A stretch of 64,000 nt of DNA, taken from contig JABWDB010000036.1 in assembly GCA_019614645.1 (NCBI GenBank), positions 992,001-1,056,000 of the forward strand, read 5' to 3'. The notes below the pieces were generated by a model. That model saw only the letters and a program-made list of their open reading frames with translations. It was not told where the DNA came from and did not search any database. The number at the start of each line of letters is the position of its first letter. The first letter of the stretch is position 1. Below, one piece after another: positions 1 through 14,000 of the stretch. The DNA comes from Stratiolaelaps scimitus. Its lineage: Eukaryota; Arthropoda; Arachnida; Mesostigmata; Laelapidae. Made by a program: the position numbers and the translations under genes.

Positions 1-216
1 TCTTCTTCTCGCTCTTATTCTCTAGAGCGAGCGCACAGCGGTCGTTCGTTCACTAGCTAGGGCTACATCGGTGGTGGGTGATATCTGCTGCGCAAGCCAG
101 CAAGCAGGAGCAGTGCTGGTAGTGGTAGTATGGTCGAAACGAAGAGTGCTTGCTCGTTCGTCCGTCCGTCCGTCCGTAGTGAGTGAGGAGTGTGCGAGTC
201 TGTGTGTATCTGCCTG

Positions 217-249
217 CCTCCCTCCCTCCCTCCCTCCCTCCCTCCCTCC
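217..249. repeat. (CCTC)n microsatellite
   Basis: About eight copies of a CCTC tetranucleotide in a row, directly visible. Confidence 0.9.
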
Positions 250-533
250 GGTCTGTCTCTCAGTTAGATGACATAGGCTCCCCTATAGTACGACGACGAC
301 GACGATGCCGGCTCTCAACTATTCCCCTCTGCTGTGCTGTGCAGTCAGCCAGCCAGCCAGCCAGCTCTATAACTCTATGGGCTGTTACCCTCTAGATCTG
401 TATGAGTGCGCGCGCTTGCGTTTGCGTCTGTGTGTCCCTACTGCCACCACCGCCACCAGCAGCAGCACCGTCAGTGGTCGGTCGGGGACCGTCTCTCTGT
501 GTAGCTGCTCACTCAGTTCGTTCATTCGCTTGT

Positions 534-616
534 CTGTCCGTCCGTCCGTCCGTCGCTGTCTGTCTGACTGTCTGTCTGACTGCTGTCGGTCGGCCGCTCG
601 GTCGGTCGGTCGGTCG
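534..616. repeat. Compound GTCC / GTCT / GGTC tetranucleotide repeat
   Basis: A tract of GTCC units passes into GTCT/GACT units and then into GGTC units. All are one-base variants of each other, suggesting one expanding array that diverged by point mutation. Confidence 0.85.
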
Positions 617-674
617 TTCAGCGAGCGAATGAACGAACAGCGGCTCGTTGCCGGTTCGTTCACTTTGTCTGCCT

Positions 675-695
675 GCAGCAGCAGCAGCAGCAGCA
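675..695. repeat. (CAG)n microsatellite
   Basis: Seven consecutive CAG/AGC triplets. Similar short CAG/CTG runs recur throughout the first 25 kb. Confidence 0.9.
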
Positions 696-1961
696 AGCGG
701 CCAAACGAAGCAGTCGAGTCGAGTCGAGCCCTCCTCGACGACTGCGCTGTCTGCTGCTTGGCGTACATAGAGCCAACTGGCCGAGCCGACGTCTATGGCG
801 CGGAGCAAGCAGAGAAGAAATAAGGCAACACCAACAGCAGCAGCAGGATGAAGCGGCAGTCACCCGCAGTAGTGTGGCGCTGTGCTATGCTAGCTACGTT
901 CGCTGGGTTGGGTTGTGTTCGGTTGGTGGTAGCTGCCCTGCAGGGAGGCAGTGATGGCGGTGCGCCCGAAACACTCTCTCTCTCTCTCTCGTTCTATTCC
1001 ACTATGGCTCACGGCGGGCAGGCGGGCGGTCGGTCGGGCGGATGGCTGGCTGGCTAGCTAGCTCGTTCATCGGTCGGGCCGCCGGTCGCCGCTTGCTTGC
1101 TCGCCTGCCTGCCTGCCTGCCTTCCTCTATGGCTGTATGGAGGGAGGCCGCCGGTCGGTCGGTTGCTCCGTCGTTCGATGTTAGTCTCCCTCTGTCTGTC
1201 TGTGTGTACAGCGCTGTGGGGCTCTTCTACCACCCTCTGCTCTGCTGCCGCCACTGGAGCAGCAGTGGCCAGCCATAGGCAGACGGACGAGCGAGCGAGC
1301 GCGCGCGCGCGCGTCGGCCCAACCAACGAACGAACCACCCAACCGCGTTCGTTCGTTCGTTCGCTGGAGCTGTCTGTGTTCGCCGCTGTGAAGGGCCAAT
1401 GCTGCCTGCTATCCCGCTTCCCGTTCACTACCACCACCAGCACCACCACCAGCACTACCACTACCACTACTCGTATAGCAGCGAGTGAGTGCCGTCGTTG
1501 CCTGGCCGCCTATGGCTGACTACGTCGTTGTGCCACGACAGTCTGCGCTGTGCCGCGCTGTTCTGCTCCGGCTGGCGGCAGAGAGACAGCCAGGCCGCCG
1601 CCGCCGCCGCCGCCGCAAGACAACACAGCCAACGCAGACAGCTACCATAGGCAGGTCGTCGTCGTCGTCGTCGCTCGGTCTGCATCACTCCCCCCCCAAC
1701 CCCCCCGTCCGCTCGGCCCTTTCTCCCTCTACTCCCTGGCTTGTTCGTTCGTTCGTGCGTTGGCTCTTTCGCCGTAGCATGCAGGCGCTGCTACCACCAC
1801 CACCACCACCGCCGCCGCCACCGCCACCAGCAGCAGCAGCACCGCCATCGCCGTTAGAGCTCTAGCTAGAGGAGACAGCGAGCGAGCGAGCCACAGCAAC
1901 GTTGGCAGGCGGCTCTTGGCCGACTCCGCTCCCAGAGAAGGAGGCAGGCCAGGCAATCGCG

Positions 1962-2040
1962 CTAGTCGCGCAGCCGGGTCAAACTGCCAATTTGCACAAA
2001 ACGTCGGCTCGCCCAGAGGCACTAGTCGCGCAGCCGGGTC
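1962..2040. repeat. 19-bp direct repeat at exactly 60-bp spacing
   Basis: The same 19 bases, beginning ctagtcgcgc and ending cgggtc, occur at 1962-1980 and 2022-2040. The intervening 41 bp and the flanks differ. It is not a simple-sequence run. Function unknown; it may be the relic of a 60-bp duplication. Confidence 0.8.
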
Positions 2041-2139
2041 GAACGCGACCACGAGAAGAAGGACTCGACTCAACTCCACTTCTTCCTATGCCTCTAGCAG
2101 CGCTACAACGTTAGCTGTTGTACCGCCGGCTTGCTTGCT

Positions 2140-2225
2140 TCGTTCGTTCGTTGGTTGGTTGGTTGGTTCGCTGGCTGGCGATGCCGATGCCGATGGCTGG
2201 CTGGCTGGCTGGCTGGCTGGCAGGC
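2140..2225. repeat. Compound CGTT / GGTT / GGCT repeat
   Basis: CGTT units change into GGTT and then into GGCT units, interrupted once by a short GATGCC motif repeated 2-3 times. A sister array of the same composition lies at about 2634-2677. Confidence 0.85.
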
Positions 2226-2633
2226 AGCAGGAGGAGCACAAGCAAGTATACAGCGACAGAGCGGTCGCTACAGTCGTCGTCGTCGACACAGCCATCCCAA
2301 GCAACCCGACAGCCTCGACAGCAGCAGCAGCAGAGCGACGACACAAGCCATAGCAGCAGAAACAGCAGCACACTGCTACCTACCTCTCTGCAAGCAGCCA
2401 GCCAGCCAGCCAGCCCAACAACCATCGTACCACCACCACCACTAGCATAGCCACCAACGGACGACGGCAAGCAAGCAAGCAAGCGACCGGCCGACGAATG
2501 GACAGGCCGCCAGTCGACCATCGTTCCTTGCTGTCTGTGTCTGTGCGGTCCACAGCAGCAGCAGTAGCAAGCAGGCTGGTAGCCAGCCAATGCTTCTAGC
2601 AGAGACGACAACGACCAACCGCTCTTCGGGATG

Positions 2634-2677
2634 TTGGCTGGTTGGTTCGTTCGTTGGTTGGTTGGCTGGCTGGCTGT
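2634..2677. repeat. GGTT / CGTT / GGCT compound repeat
   Basis: Second copy of the same class of compound tetranucleotide array as at 2140-2225, in the same orientation. Confidence 0.8.
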
Positions 2678-5600
2678 TCTCACTACTACGACAACAACAA
2701 CAACAGCACCAACGACGACCACCACTACTATCACTGGCATTGGTTGGTTCGCTCGTCTGGTGCTTGCCTTCTTGTTTGCCAGCAGCAGCAGCCTGTTTTG
2801 GTGCCTATTTCTCTAGCTGCTAGATGGCTGGCTGGCTGACTGGCTGGTAGACAACTGGATGGCTTAGCTGTTTCGCCGGCTGGGCCGGTTGATGCTAGCT
2901 AGCTAGCTAGAAGCAGCAGCATGGCAGCGAACCAAGCAACCGACCGACCGACCGACCGACCGAGCGGGCGGCCAACCGACTGAACCGTCTGAGCAAGCCG
3001 GCGACTTACTACGCCCGTGGCTGGCTGGCTGCTAGCAACGAACGAACATGAGACCACTCGTCGTCGTCGTCATCGTTGGCGACCAGCACAAACGCAAGTG
3101 CCGATGGCGGCAACAGCAGCAGCAGCAGCAGTCGCGGCATAGGCAGTGGTGGTGGTGGGCTGGCAACTGCTAACAACAGCTCAAGCGGACATCGATGAAG
3201 TAACAGCAACAAACCAACCAAGTTGCGTTGAAGCCGGCTGTCTGACTGACTGACTCACATCAGGCACCAAGCAAGAAAGCGGCGACCGACCAACCAACCA
3301 ACCTCCTCCGACTGATACTCCTGCGGCTGCTGCTGGTCTTTTGCTAAAGCTTCGACTTTGCCTGTTTCTGGTGCTGCTGCTGCTGCAGGTTAAAGCTTGA
3401 GTTTGAGTTCGAGCGTGCGTCGTCGTTGACGGTAAACGGCTGTTGGCGGGCGGGGGAGGTGACAGCGGACAACATCCAGCAAAGCAGTAGATAGACAAAG
3501 CAGCAGCAGCAGCAGCCGGAGTAAATCTGAAGGCGAGCTAAAAGCAGCCACGCTATTGCCAAACTATAGAGAAGCCTCTAACAGCAGCAGCAGCAATATA
3601 CAGACAGATAGATAGATAAGTAAGCAGACTTAACTGCCGACGGACGGACGGACGGCGGAGTAGCACCAGCAGTAGACTCTATGAGGCCGCAACGCGGCCG
3701 GCAGGAGCTTTGGCTCTAGACTCTTAGCGGCTGCTGCTTCTGTTTGATCGGCTGCAGAAATGACTCGTGTTGTTAATGCTGATACGGCCATAGCAATTGC
3801 CTTAGCCACAGCACAACTGGCATAATCGTAGTAGCAGCAGCAGCAGCACCACCGCCGCCATCGACAAACTCACTTCTATATCTGACTCGGGTGACTCGTT
3901 GCTTACATATCTGCTCGGCTGGTTGCTTGCTTGTTTGGTTGGATGCTTCGTTGGGCGCAAACGTCAGCGACAACAGCAGCAGCAGCCGCAGCAGCAATAT
4001 AGAGGACAACAATAATAACAGCAACAGCAACTATAGCTTCGAGCTGTTGCAGCGCCGACAGCGACAACTCAACCAAAGAGAATCGTATCCAATACTGCTG
4101 CCGTTGTCCGCTGCCAAATGCTGCTTTGCTCTTTGACTGACGACGATGATGACGTTGTTGTTGCTGCTGCTGCAGGGCAGCGCATGGGCCGAGGGCGACG
4201 GTCTCTGTTGTATTTTGCCGTCGCCACCGCCGCCGCCGGCGTCGGCGGTGGCCGCGGCGTTGCCACTACTCGGCGCCTTTGATACAGACGGACAGACATA
4301 GCATACATAAGGCTATCATCAATCCATCCAGTGAGAGACGGGCCGGGTCGGGTCGGACCCGGCGACAACTAAGCAACAACAGAACAGTCAGAAAGAGAAG
4401 AGACTGGCCACCGCCGCGACCGCCGCCGCCATCAGGAGCAGAACGACAACCACAACAACGACGACGACGACGACGGCTGGCAACTAACAACGGCCACTAC
4501 CAACCAACAGCAACATCGAGGCGGGCTGCGGCCGCGGCAGTGACGATGATGATGATGACCACCACCACCACCAGCATCAGCAGCACCATCATCATCAGCC
4601 TTCACTTCAGACCACTCTATGGGCCGACCTACACACCTATCTAGAACTCCCACCCTCTTTCTCTCCCCTTCTCTCCAGCTATCTTCCATTATTCTCCTTT
4701 TGACAGAGAAGTCGCTCTGAGACGTTCTTCGAGTCAATGAAGAAATGATAGAGACGACAGCAGCATCAGCATCAGCAGGATCACGCGATAGAGAACGGAT
4801 AGAGAGCGGCGACGAGCTGCAGCGGCGGAGAGGCAATTGGCCACCGCAAGCAAATGCCGTTGCTACCACACTATTCTATAATAGATAGATATTATAGATA
4901 GAAAGATAGATTGGCACACTACTATAGCAGGTATTAAATATACAAACGACGACGACGACAACACTTTCTCTCTCTCTCTCTCTGTCGCTCTCTCGTCTTC
5001 AACGCGTTTCGTCCGTTCGTCCGCTGCGTTGGCTATCCGCGCAGCAGCAGCAGCAGCACGAGTGAAACGCCAATACAAATGCTGCTATAGCAGACTTACA
5101 GCCGAGAATATAGTCCGGCAGCCGGTGCCGCTGCTAGCGTTGCGGTCTCGCGCGCCCTCCGGAGTGTTACTCCAGTCCAAGACATCAATTTGGTGGTGAT
5201 GCTAGAGTTCTCGCCGTGACTTCGCTGCTGATTCTATCGCTGAGGGCGCAAGCTGGGTTGGGCCCGGCGAGAACAGGCGGAGACGACAGCGACTAGCGCC
5301 AATGGCATATATAAAGGGTAGACACAGATACACACATGCACACGCCCTCAGTCGGTTACACAGCCCCCTGGCCCTTGAGAAGCGCGCTATGCATACCGAG
5401 GAAGATGAGGCAGACAATCAGCAGCAGCAGCTACAGCAACAGGGTATTTTACGCACCTCTGGCTTAGCTTTGTATAGGTTACACTACAGCTCTTGGTTGG
5501 TTACGGTTCGTGTCGCTACCGGAGTCAGTTAAACTCTATATAAACTAAACTGGGAATCACACTTGTTTACTAATGTAGTTATTACTCTGTGCACGACTTA

Positions 5601-8600
5601 CTCGCTGGAACCCCCATTTTGGGCCTTTTTTGGGCTCACTTCTACCTACTGGCATTGGACGAGGCCACAGTGCCTGCCAGTTCCCCCGCCGCTGTTGGAT
5701 TGCGCAGATCGGTGGACCGAGACTCCCTCGAAGAAGAAGAAGATGTCTTGCCCGCGCTCGCGCGCTGCCTACACTTATACTCAGAACGTCCATTGATGGC
5801 GGTAGCAGCAGCAGCAGCAGCAGTCTTGCCACACAAACCACCCAGAGCAGGTCGCAATCGACGAATAATAGCCATGGGCAGAGGGAAACTCTCCACCGCT
5901 GATAGAGGTCTTCATAAACCCGGAACAGTGAGAAGCAGAATGCCCCCAGAGGAAAGTCCGCGAAAAGCCAAGGCTACTCCGGCATGAGACAGACAATAGC
6001 GAACAGTAGACAGCGGCGCGTTGTCGTCTCGTTGTTGGCAACTCAGGATGCTCGGGATTCGTTTAAACCCGGGTCGCTAACCACCGACTCATAACCAATA
6101 GGATAGGACATGGCCAACGGGACAGTCGTCTGCTACCACCTGTTTCCGTCCTACATAAAAAGAGATCCTGCCGTCCGGCATTTCGTCCTGTCCCGCCGCA
6201 CCATCGGCAAATATGAGAACACATGAACAGCTACAGCCTTAACGTGACTGTAGTCGAACGTCGACAGCTGCCAACCACAATGCCCCCTCCCCCCGGGTAA
6301 CCCGCAGCGCAAAAAAAAATTGAGGGTCCGAGTGGAGAGTTTAGAAGAAGGACGATACGGATTCACTGCGAGGCGCCACTATTTTATTCGAAAAGTGGCG
6401 CCACTGCGAGTCTCTGGCCGCCCACGTGTCTCCTGTCATTCTCATTAAGTCGCGATGCGATACACGTCAGGGTTTCGTCGACGTGAATAAGAAAGCACGC
6501 AACTGAACAGAAGCTCACTGGCCTCCAACGTCGGGCCCAGCCCATTGAAGAAAAATAGCGCACCGACCGCGGTCGGTGGCTGGCAACTACCACTCATTCT
6601 CATCATTTAGCACTGTTCTTTGTCAATTAGTGCAGCGATGCCTGACACGAATGATGAATGAACAAATCGCACCCTGATACAATTGGTGATTATCAGGTGA
6701 CAGTGAGTTTTTAAGTAACCTACCCTCCGCCCACCATCGTTTTTTTTCTGCCTGCTTCGTGGAAACACCCCGTTCTACTAACCAGCCTCGCGCTCGGCCC
6801 GCTATGGGATTCGAATCGGAGTCCCTCGAAGTTCACCACCAGGTACGGCTTTAGTCGTTCTCTTGTACGGCTGTATGCGTTCGGAAAATACATACAGCGT
6901 CGCCGCCGAGCGTTTCACCGATGATCGCTTCTGGATGTCCATACATATGGTCGGTATCAGACGGAACCTCTACTTTGATTAGTTAGTAGTAGCAGTACTA
7001 GTAGTAGTATACGATGTTAATCGAAGCCATTCTACCCCACTGAACTGGCGGTAGGCACTCGCTATCTAGGCAAACCCAACCAAGTCTGAGAGACCGAGAG
7101 AGGGGGGCGGGCGGGGTTGGTGTCGCACGTCTTGTCGGGGGGAGTTTCGACCGGCGCCGTAGTAATGGCTTCATCTCAGACCCCGCCAGCTTTCCCGTGG
7201 GGACGTCCACCATAGTCTGTACAGCGCCTCCACGGCCGTCACCATCATCTCGGCGGCTGTGTCGGCCAGTCGCTCGACTATGATGCCGAGCGACGGACGG
7301 GGCTGACACTGCACATTGCATCCGGCACTATCCCGTACCCCTCAACCGCAAGCAGTGCCTGCCAATGGGTGTATGTCTGTGTGGGAATATATGTGTGCGC
7401 GTACGACGACTGCGGCAACTTTGGGGATATTCAGCGATGATCCCAAGAGATTGCTGCCGCCGCCGCCGTCGCCGCCGCCCGTAATCCTGAACCTCAGCAC
7501 AGGAGAGGAGTGTACAGCAACCATCTCATAGGGTTACTGGCCACTTCTTAAACATCCGGCCGTCGCGTCTCTTTTTATAACTGTTATACATTCAGCGACT
7601 TTCAGCGTAAAACGTCATCTGAGCCGGCATAATTTCTCACACAAATCACGCTGCTGGTGGACTAAGTGTTCTTCGGCATATCCATATGTATACGAACATA
7701 GACGCAGTAGCTGTGCTCACAACTTGTTCTCAGTCGACGATCATTGTCCGAATAGTATTTATATATCAGCCACTCATGTGCTACTACCTAAAAAACATCA
7801 CCTCGGACACAAGCGCCCACCGGGTTTTCTAGCGAATCCCTGCGCCGGCAACGCTGCGCTCGTTCGCTTGTGCGCGCTGTTTCGTAGAGCCGAAGCGCAC
7901 CCACAAGTTCTATACTTCACTCGCGACTGATTTGCAGCCTTAGACACCACCCGATTAATAATCGTCGTTGCCTCTGCTGCCGGAGCCGCCGCCGCCGCCG
8001 CCGCCGCCACCGCCACCAACGTCTTGCCGTCGGCGAACAGCAGCAACGGCTGCTCAGTGGCACTCAGTGACCATGAAGGGTCTATCAGGCCGATATGTTC
8101 GATATCCTTCCCGATTCTCCCTCAACTGACAACAACCCGCAAGGGTTTCCACCAGCCGCCACCGCCGCCGCCAGCCATCGTTACCGGCCGCCACAAGCAG
8201 TAGCAGCAGCAACGACCACAATAGCGAGACCTGGCATCGTTGGCCGCCGCCGCCACCGCCGCCGCAACCTCCATCATCAATAGGTAGACGGACAGGCCCA
8301 TGCACAAGGGTGTACGTCTCCTCGGATGCCAACCACGCTATCCTATTCTATACGTCCTAACGGAGAGTTTAGCTGGACACGGCAACGAAGCAAGGCCTGA
8401 CTAGCAAATAAACACATACACACACCCACAAACTCAATCGTTCACTCTTCGATAGAGAGAGAGCACGCCTTCTTCGAGTCGAGTCGACAACGTTACGACA
8501 ACCAACGATTACCACCACTACCACATCCATCTGCTGCCAGTTCGAATAGTGATAGTTGTTGCAGTAGGAGAACAACAATAACTAGAATGAATAAGATGAC

Positions 8601-8631
8601 GATGACGAGTAGAAGCCGAAGCAACCGACAA

Positions 8632-8690
8632 CATATATATATCTATATATATATATGTATGTGTGTGTGTATATATATGATATATATCAT
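8632..8690. repeat. (TA)n / (TG)n compound microsatellite
   Basis: Alternating TA tracts around a short (TG)n core, directly visible. Confidence 0.9.
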
Positions 8691-11003
8691 ACATGCTGTC
8701 ATGTTTTTTCATGGTCGGCAAGACCTGCAACAGCACCCACAACAGCGGCGCCGTACGTCAACCTGCTCAACCATTATTGGTATTCAGTCAGTGGAGCCGA
8801 ATACTATCAATGGTAGTGGCCCACTTGAGCTGATGGAGATGATGATGATGATGCTGCAGCTGCCGGTGGATGAGAACGAGACGCGCACACAGCAGTTAGT
8901 TGTGGCTGCTTCTGCTCGGTGCTCTTGCCTTCAGACGGCGGCAGGGGGCAGACAGAAGAGGTGCATACCTGCCCTCTTCACGCCGCTGGGTGACAGGATG
9001 ATTTACGTACATTTACGTAGCCTGCTCCCATTATTATCTCTCACTGTCGATCTCCATGTCTTCCTGTCCTAAACATCATAGCCTAGACTAGGGGCAACAG
9101 CAGCAGCAGTAACAAACGCAACAGCCATGTGCAATACGTCTTACAGGTCGTGGGTATTTATTACTGATGATGATGATGATGATGATGACGACGGTATGAC
9201 AATGTCGTGCTGACAATTCCCCATGCACCTACAAACATATGCAGGCGGGCTATCGCCTACGAGTGTAGTGTAGAGCCGATAGCCGCTAAGATTCTGACAA
9301 TCCGCATTGCTTGAGCTAATCAGTAGTCGCCGAAAGTGTTCGCAAAAATTATAGTAGGAGAGGGTAGGAGAACGCATGTCCATCGAATCCACATCATCAC
9401 CACCCCCCCCCACAAAACTCCATACGTATGACTCTGTTTGAGAAAAAAAACGACTTCGTATTTTGGTAGGAACAACAGAGTAGATCCGAAATTGGATACT
9501 GGGAAATGATCAAGGTCGCCTCTGAATCTAAATATATATATATGACTCCTATATACTGCATGATTCACCCCTATTGCAAAGCGGACTCAGCTCCGCTTAC
9601 AAACTCGAGAAGGTTCATGCTCTTGTGTCTGCCGCGCCGTACACCCATTGACGACCAACAGAAGGAGGCCCCAGACGGCCCCGACGACGACGACCTTCAT
9701 TCGCTGTCAGTGGTACTACTACTGGTGGTGGTAGTAGTAATAGTACAACGAGGCATCACGGAGGGTTAGCCCAAGCAGTCTCCCCTTCGCAGTCTCCAGC
9801 GGCGTCCTTCCGCTCCGTACATCTGAATGGAACAAGGTCCCACAACCCCTATCAGGGCCCCTTCTGTTATCCTTCACCCCCGAGCAGCCCTTTACGCATT
9901 CCATTGCGTCACAGTCTTCTCGGTCATACCCCTAACCCCGTCCCGTTCCGGCGCAGGCTCTTCTTCGCTGGCTCCACAGTTAGCTAGCCCGCAGCCCCTT
10001 GTAAGCCCACACGTCCCCCATAGTGTACCATAGTCTCGTCAAGCCCACACATCCCCCAGCGGCCCTTCGAGCGTCTGACCCACTCTTCGCCCTCCGACAT
10101 CGTTTTCCATTCCCCCTTGCCCGAAAACCGCTGCCGCCGCCGCCGCAGCTACCACCACCACCCCTCTTGGATCCGTTTTCTCTGGCGCGGCTGACCCCCG
10201 ACCGACCGACCGACCGACCGACCGCCAGCCGACCGACTTCCACGACATCTACATCATCACCGTCTCCTCCGGCGGACTATCCCCGCCACCTCGACCCACA
10301 CCGCCACCCCCCCCACACACACACCCCCCCATCGGCCTCCAAACTTCGCCCCGTTATCCTCCCTTCAAAATGCCCCACGCCCGTGGCCCTCACTTTACCC
10401 CATTCGTTCTCCCGTCCCGCCCTGACCCGACCCCAAACAACCACCCCACCCCGTCTACGACCCCCGACCCAACTATATATACCCACCTCCTGACCCACAT
10501 TCGAGACGCCGCAGCAGCAGCAGCACGTGCACGGCTTCATCGATGCGTTGACGCCAAACAGCACTACTATTACTAATACGTTGTCTGTTCGCCGTCCCTC
10601 CCTCCATTCGTCCGTTAGGCAGTAAGGGAAGTCCAATCCTGCGTATTCATTGTGGCTTGAGATTTCCACATGGCACTGCACGTATAGTATACACCCACAC
10701 GAAGCCGTACACACACACACACACAAGAAATCTCAAACAAGGAACGTCGTACATTCTCCTCTAACCTTCGGCTGGCTGGCCGTCTATGCAAATAGAAATA
10801 CAAGGAACAACAAATACATTTCCTTCACGAAGGATTCTCGGGTGTATCAGATTTCAAGGATATATGCCTGAATCAGGACCGCTTCCAGGACGACTATAAA
10901 AGGAAGAATAACAAGACTACGTTTCATTGATACGATTATCAAGCCAGTGCCGTATAGGTCGTTGATTTCAGCCTTAGCCAGGTGGCCTTCAGCTAGTCAT
11001 CTT

Positions 11004-11040
11004 CTATATATATATATATATACATATATATATCTATATA
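11004..11040. repeat. (TA)n microsatellite
   Basis: TA dinucleotide tract with single-base interruptions. A further (TA)n(TG)n tract lies at 11679-11705. Confidence 0.9.
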
Positions 11041-14000
11041 CCCGGAGACCTATAGCTACATTATTTACGCGCATAGGAGCCGAGCGCTTTCAGGAATATC
11101 TTCTTCTCCATTTTTGCCACCGGGACGACACCGGATCTGTGAGATTGTCTCCGCGGGATTGTTCTGCTGCCATCTAATGAAGAGTTTTTTTTTGTCAACG
11201 AGTTCAGAATGTCAGAACACTTAGGGATACCAAGGCTCCACGCCTCTATACCCCTAGGCAAATACAAATGCCACGGTGGCCTTTAGGAGCCGCGTCCCAA
11301 ACAGGCAGGACTGGTGGTGGCGTTATCGTGCTCGCTCGGTCACTCCCTCTTCATACTCATAGAAGGATGAAAACAAATAGAGAGAGAGAGAGATTCTCAA
11401 GGAGAAGAAGTTAAGAAGTTGACAAAGTTTAACAACATCGAACGTTGCACAATACACTCGATCGCTCCCGTCTGTTGAGCGTCGCTGCAGGCGGGTAGCA
11501 CTTTCGAACACGGGAAGACAGCATCATCTTCCACGGCGAACGTGTAATAAGTTGTTGCTCCCCCTGCTTGTCGTCATCATCATCGTAATACATTGAACAG
11601 TTATCATCGATTCAGCTGTGTCAGGTAGTTAATAAAAATAAAAAAAAACAATATAATACAAATACAATACAAATTTACATATATATATATATATGTGTGT
11701 GTGTGCGGTAGTACCGTTCATCATCATCGTAATACAATATATATATATTCATAGAATAACCACTCTTCATATTACTGCTGGATTAGGCATAATTATTATT
11801 AATACTATCATCAACCTCGACCAGCATAAACAAGCAAGCGAATTCCCGCCAAGTGCTGACCGCCGTGTATCGTCCACAGTCGGCCGTCACTTGGAACTGA
11901 ACGCTCATTCATTGTGCATTTATAAATTCACATGGCTAAATGATATGTTGTATCGGTATTATTACAGTTCAAGAAAACTGGTCCAGTGAGAATATACGTT
12001 AAGTAGATAGTGCCCAAACAGAAAGAGCTATACGTTACAACCGTCTCAAACTACTGAGCATTTGCAATATGCAACAAAAGTCATTTTGCACGTGATCGGC
12101 CACTATGACAGCTATAATACACGATCGCTTATTTACCCTCAGATGCGTAGACTCGCCCAATCTCTCGCTCTCTCATCAAATGCCCCAAAATGGCCCAGAA
12201 GATTCACAGAGGTCGTTTTGCGCAAATATAATACAACAAGCTCTTGTCACTCAGCTGACTTTCATCACAGACTCGTGTATGATGCGTGCCTCACCAACGT
12301 GTGTTCAGTCAATATGGTATATATTCATACAGATAGAGTCTACCCTATCACCGCAACGAGAAGAGAGCGTCATTTCGGCTTGACAATCGCACTGTGTACA
12401 TTTGCAGTAGTAGCAGCTTGCCACCTACTTCCATATAATAGACTATAGTGAGACCTTCTCATTTCAAATATGTCCTTCACGAGGCTCACGAACCTGCCTC
12501 GAAGTCCTTCGATAGCACTTCGGAGGAACTCACACCGCACTCGGATCTTAATGCGTAACGACACAGTAGCTATGGATGTTGGGACACTCAACGACTCAAG
12601 ACCCACTTGACTTATCTCATCTGACATCCAATCACATCGCGCACCTCAGAATAAATCGCCACCCCGCTAACTGAATAAATAACTGCCATCATTTTGACGA
12701 AACTCTATCCACGCCATCATCATCGCCGTCATCAATGGACGGTTGAACAATTTTACTGTTCGAATCACAACAACAGCAACTGCTAACCGGCTTGGCGGCT
12801 GGACACAATGTTCACACGATTGACCCACCCAAGAAGCAACAACAATTCGTTCATGTTCAAGCATGCCCTGCGTGTTATCGTCAACGTGCCAACGTGAGCG
12901 CAATCACTAAATTTACTGACGTGAATACTGAGATAAACAAATGAACGTTCGTTCTCCGCAAAAATTCACTAAATAACCATCATCATTATCGCGGCAGCTC
13001 TGAATTGAGCGCCATCCATCAATCAATCAATATATCATCACTATCGTCACGTTAAAGTCGACAGTCACATCTCAGCCAGAAAATCTAGCCAATCCTCGCA
13101 GAATTACCACTTTGGCCCTCACCATCATCATCATCATCATCGCATAGAAGAGGAAAAAGCATCATTTCATTTATCTTTCCAATGCAAACAGCTTCGCATT
13201 TAGCATAACCGTAACCTTCATCATCATTTCCATCAGCGGCAGCAGCAGCAGCAGCGTCCCCATTCGCGTCGTCGTTATGTCAGCAACAGCAGCAGCAACA
13301 GCAGCAACGGTTAGTGGTGGCAGAAGAGGTCGCTTCCCGCACATGCTACTGTTGCTGGTCGTTGTAATCATCATCACCATCGACATCATCGCCATTCCGT
13401 TAGAAATACTTTAGTGGGACTTTGGCCACCATGTTCGACCCCATCGTTGCCGCCGCCGCCGCCGCCGCCATCACCGTCGTCGTCTTCTTCAACAACAACA
13501 ACGACAGCAGCAGCAACAACAACAGCTATAGCGTCAGGTACGGCGGTAGTCACGATAATGAGACGGCGGATAATCATCAGGGCGAGTGAGGGGGTCAGCA
13601 ATTTCATTCACATTTCATCGTTAACAACATCGGAAGTGATTTACAGTGACGATGATGATGATGACGATAAAATTATATCTGATATATTTTGGCATTATCT
13701 ATCACAGATATTTGCCTATAGTATTTCATTAATAATAAATAAAACATTGTCAGTTCGATCGTAGGGCAAAATTGTATACAGTCGTAGCACCTGGTAAGCA
13801 CGTGTTGAAGCTCAAAGACTCCGCGCATAACTGTGCCAAAAAAACGATATTATCGCCATCATCATCATCACCATCGTCATCTATGGCGGCCGCAGCAAAA
13901 GTTGAAGCACAATCGATGCGTTTCAAATTTCAATGATAATAAGAATAAAATACAAGAATATATCGATGTTGGGGCAACAACAACAACAGCAACAACGGCA

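Larger units (their letters stand above)
1..5080. repeat. Microsatellite-saturated 5 kb, no gene seen
   Basis: This stretch is almost wall-to-wall short tandem repeats in changing registers: CCTC, GTCC/GTCT, GGTC, CGTT, GGTT, GGCT, CAGC, CCGA, CTAG, CAG/CTG and CCA/CCG units, with little ordinary sequence between them. The open frames that cross it translate to runs of one or a few residues (S/V/R, G/W/L, P, A, Q) on both strands at once, which is the signature of repeats and not of coding sequence. I see no splice-bounded exon or recognisable domain. It could be intronic or intergenic; if the ARID1 gene to the right continues leftward, it lies within or beyond one of its introns. Confidence 0.75.

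Noticed and set aside
5589..5987. 132-codon plus-strand frame
   Set aside because: Contains a CAG-derived poly-Ala run, no recognisable domain, and competing frames are open across it on both strands.
12062..12448. 128-codon plus-strand frame
   Set aside because: Unremarkable composition, no motif, an overlapping open frame on the same strand, no splice context.
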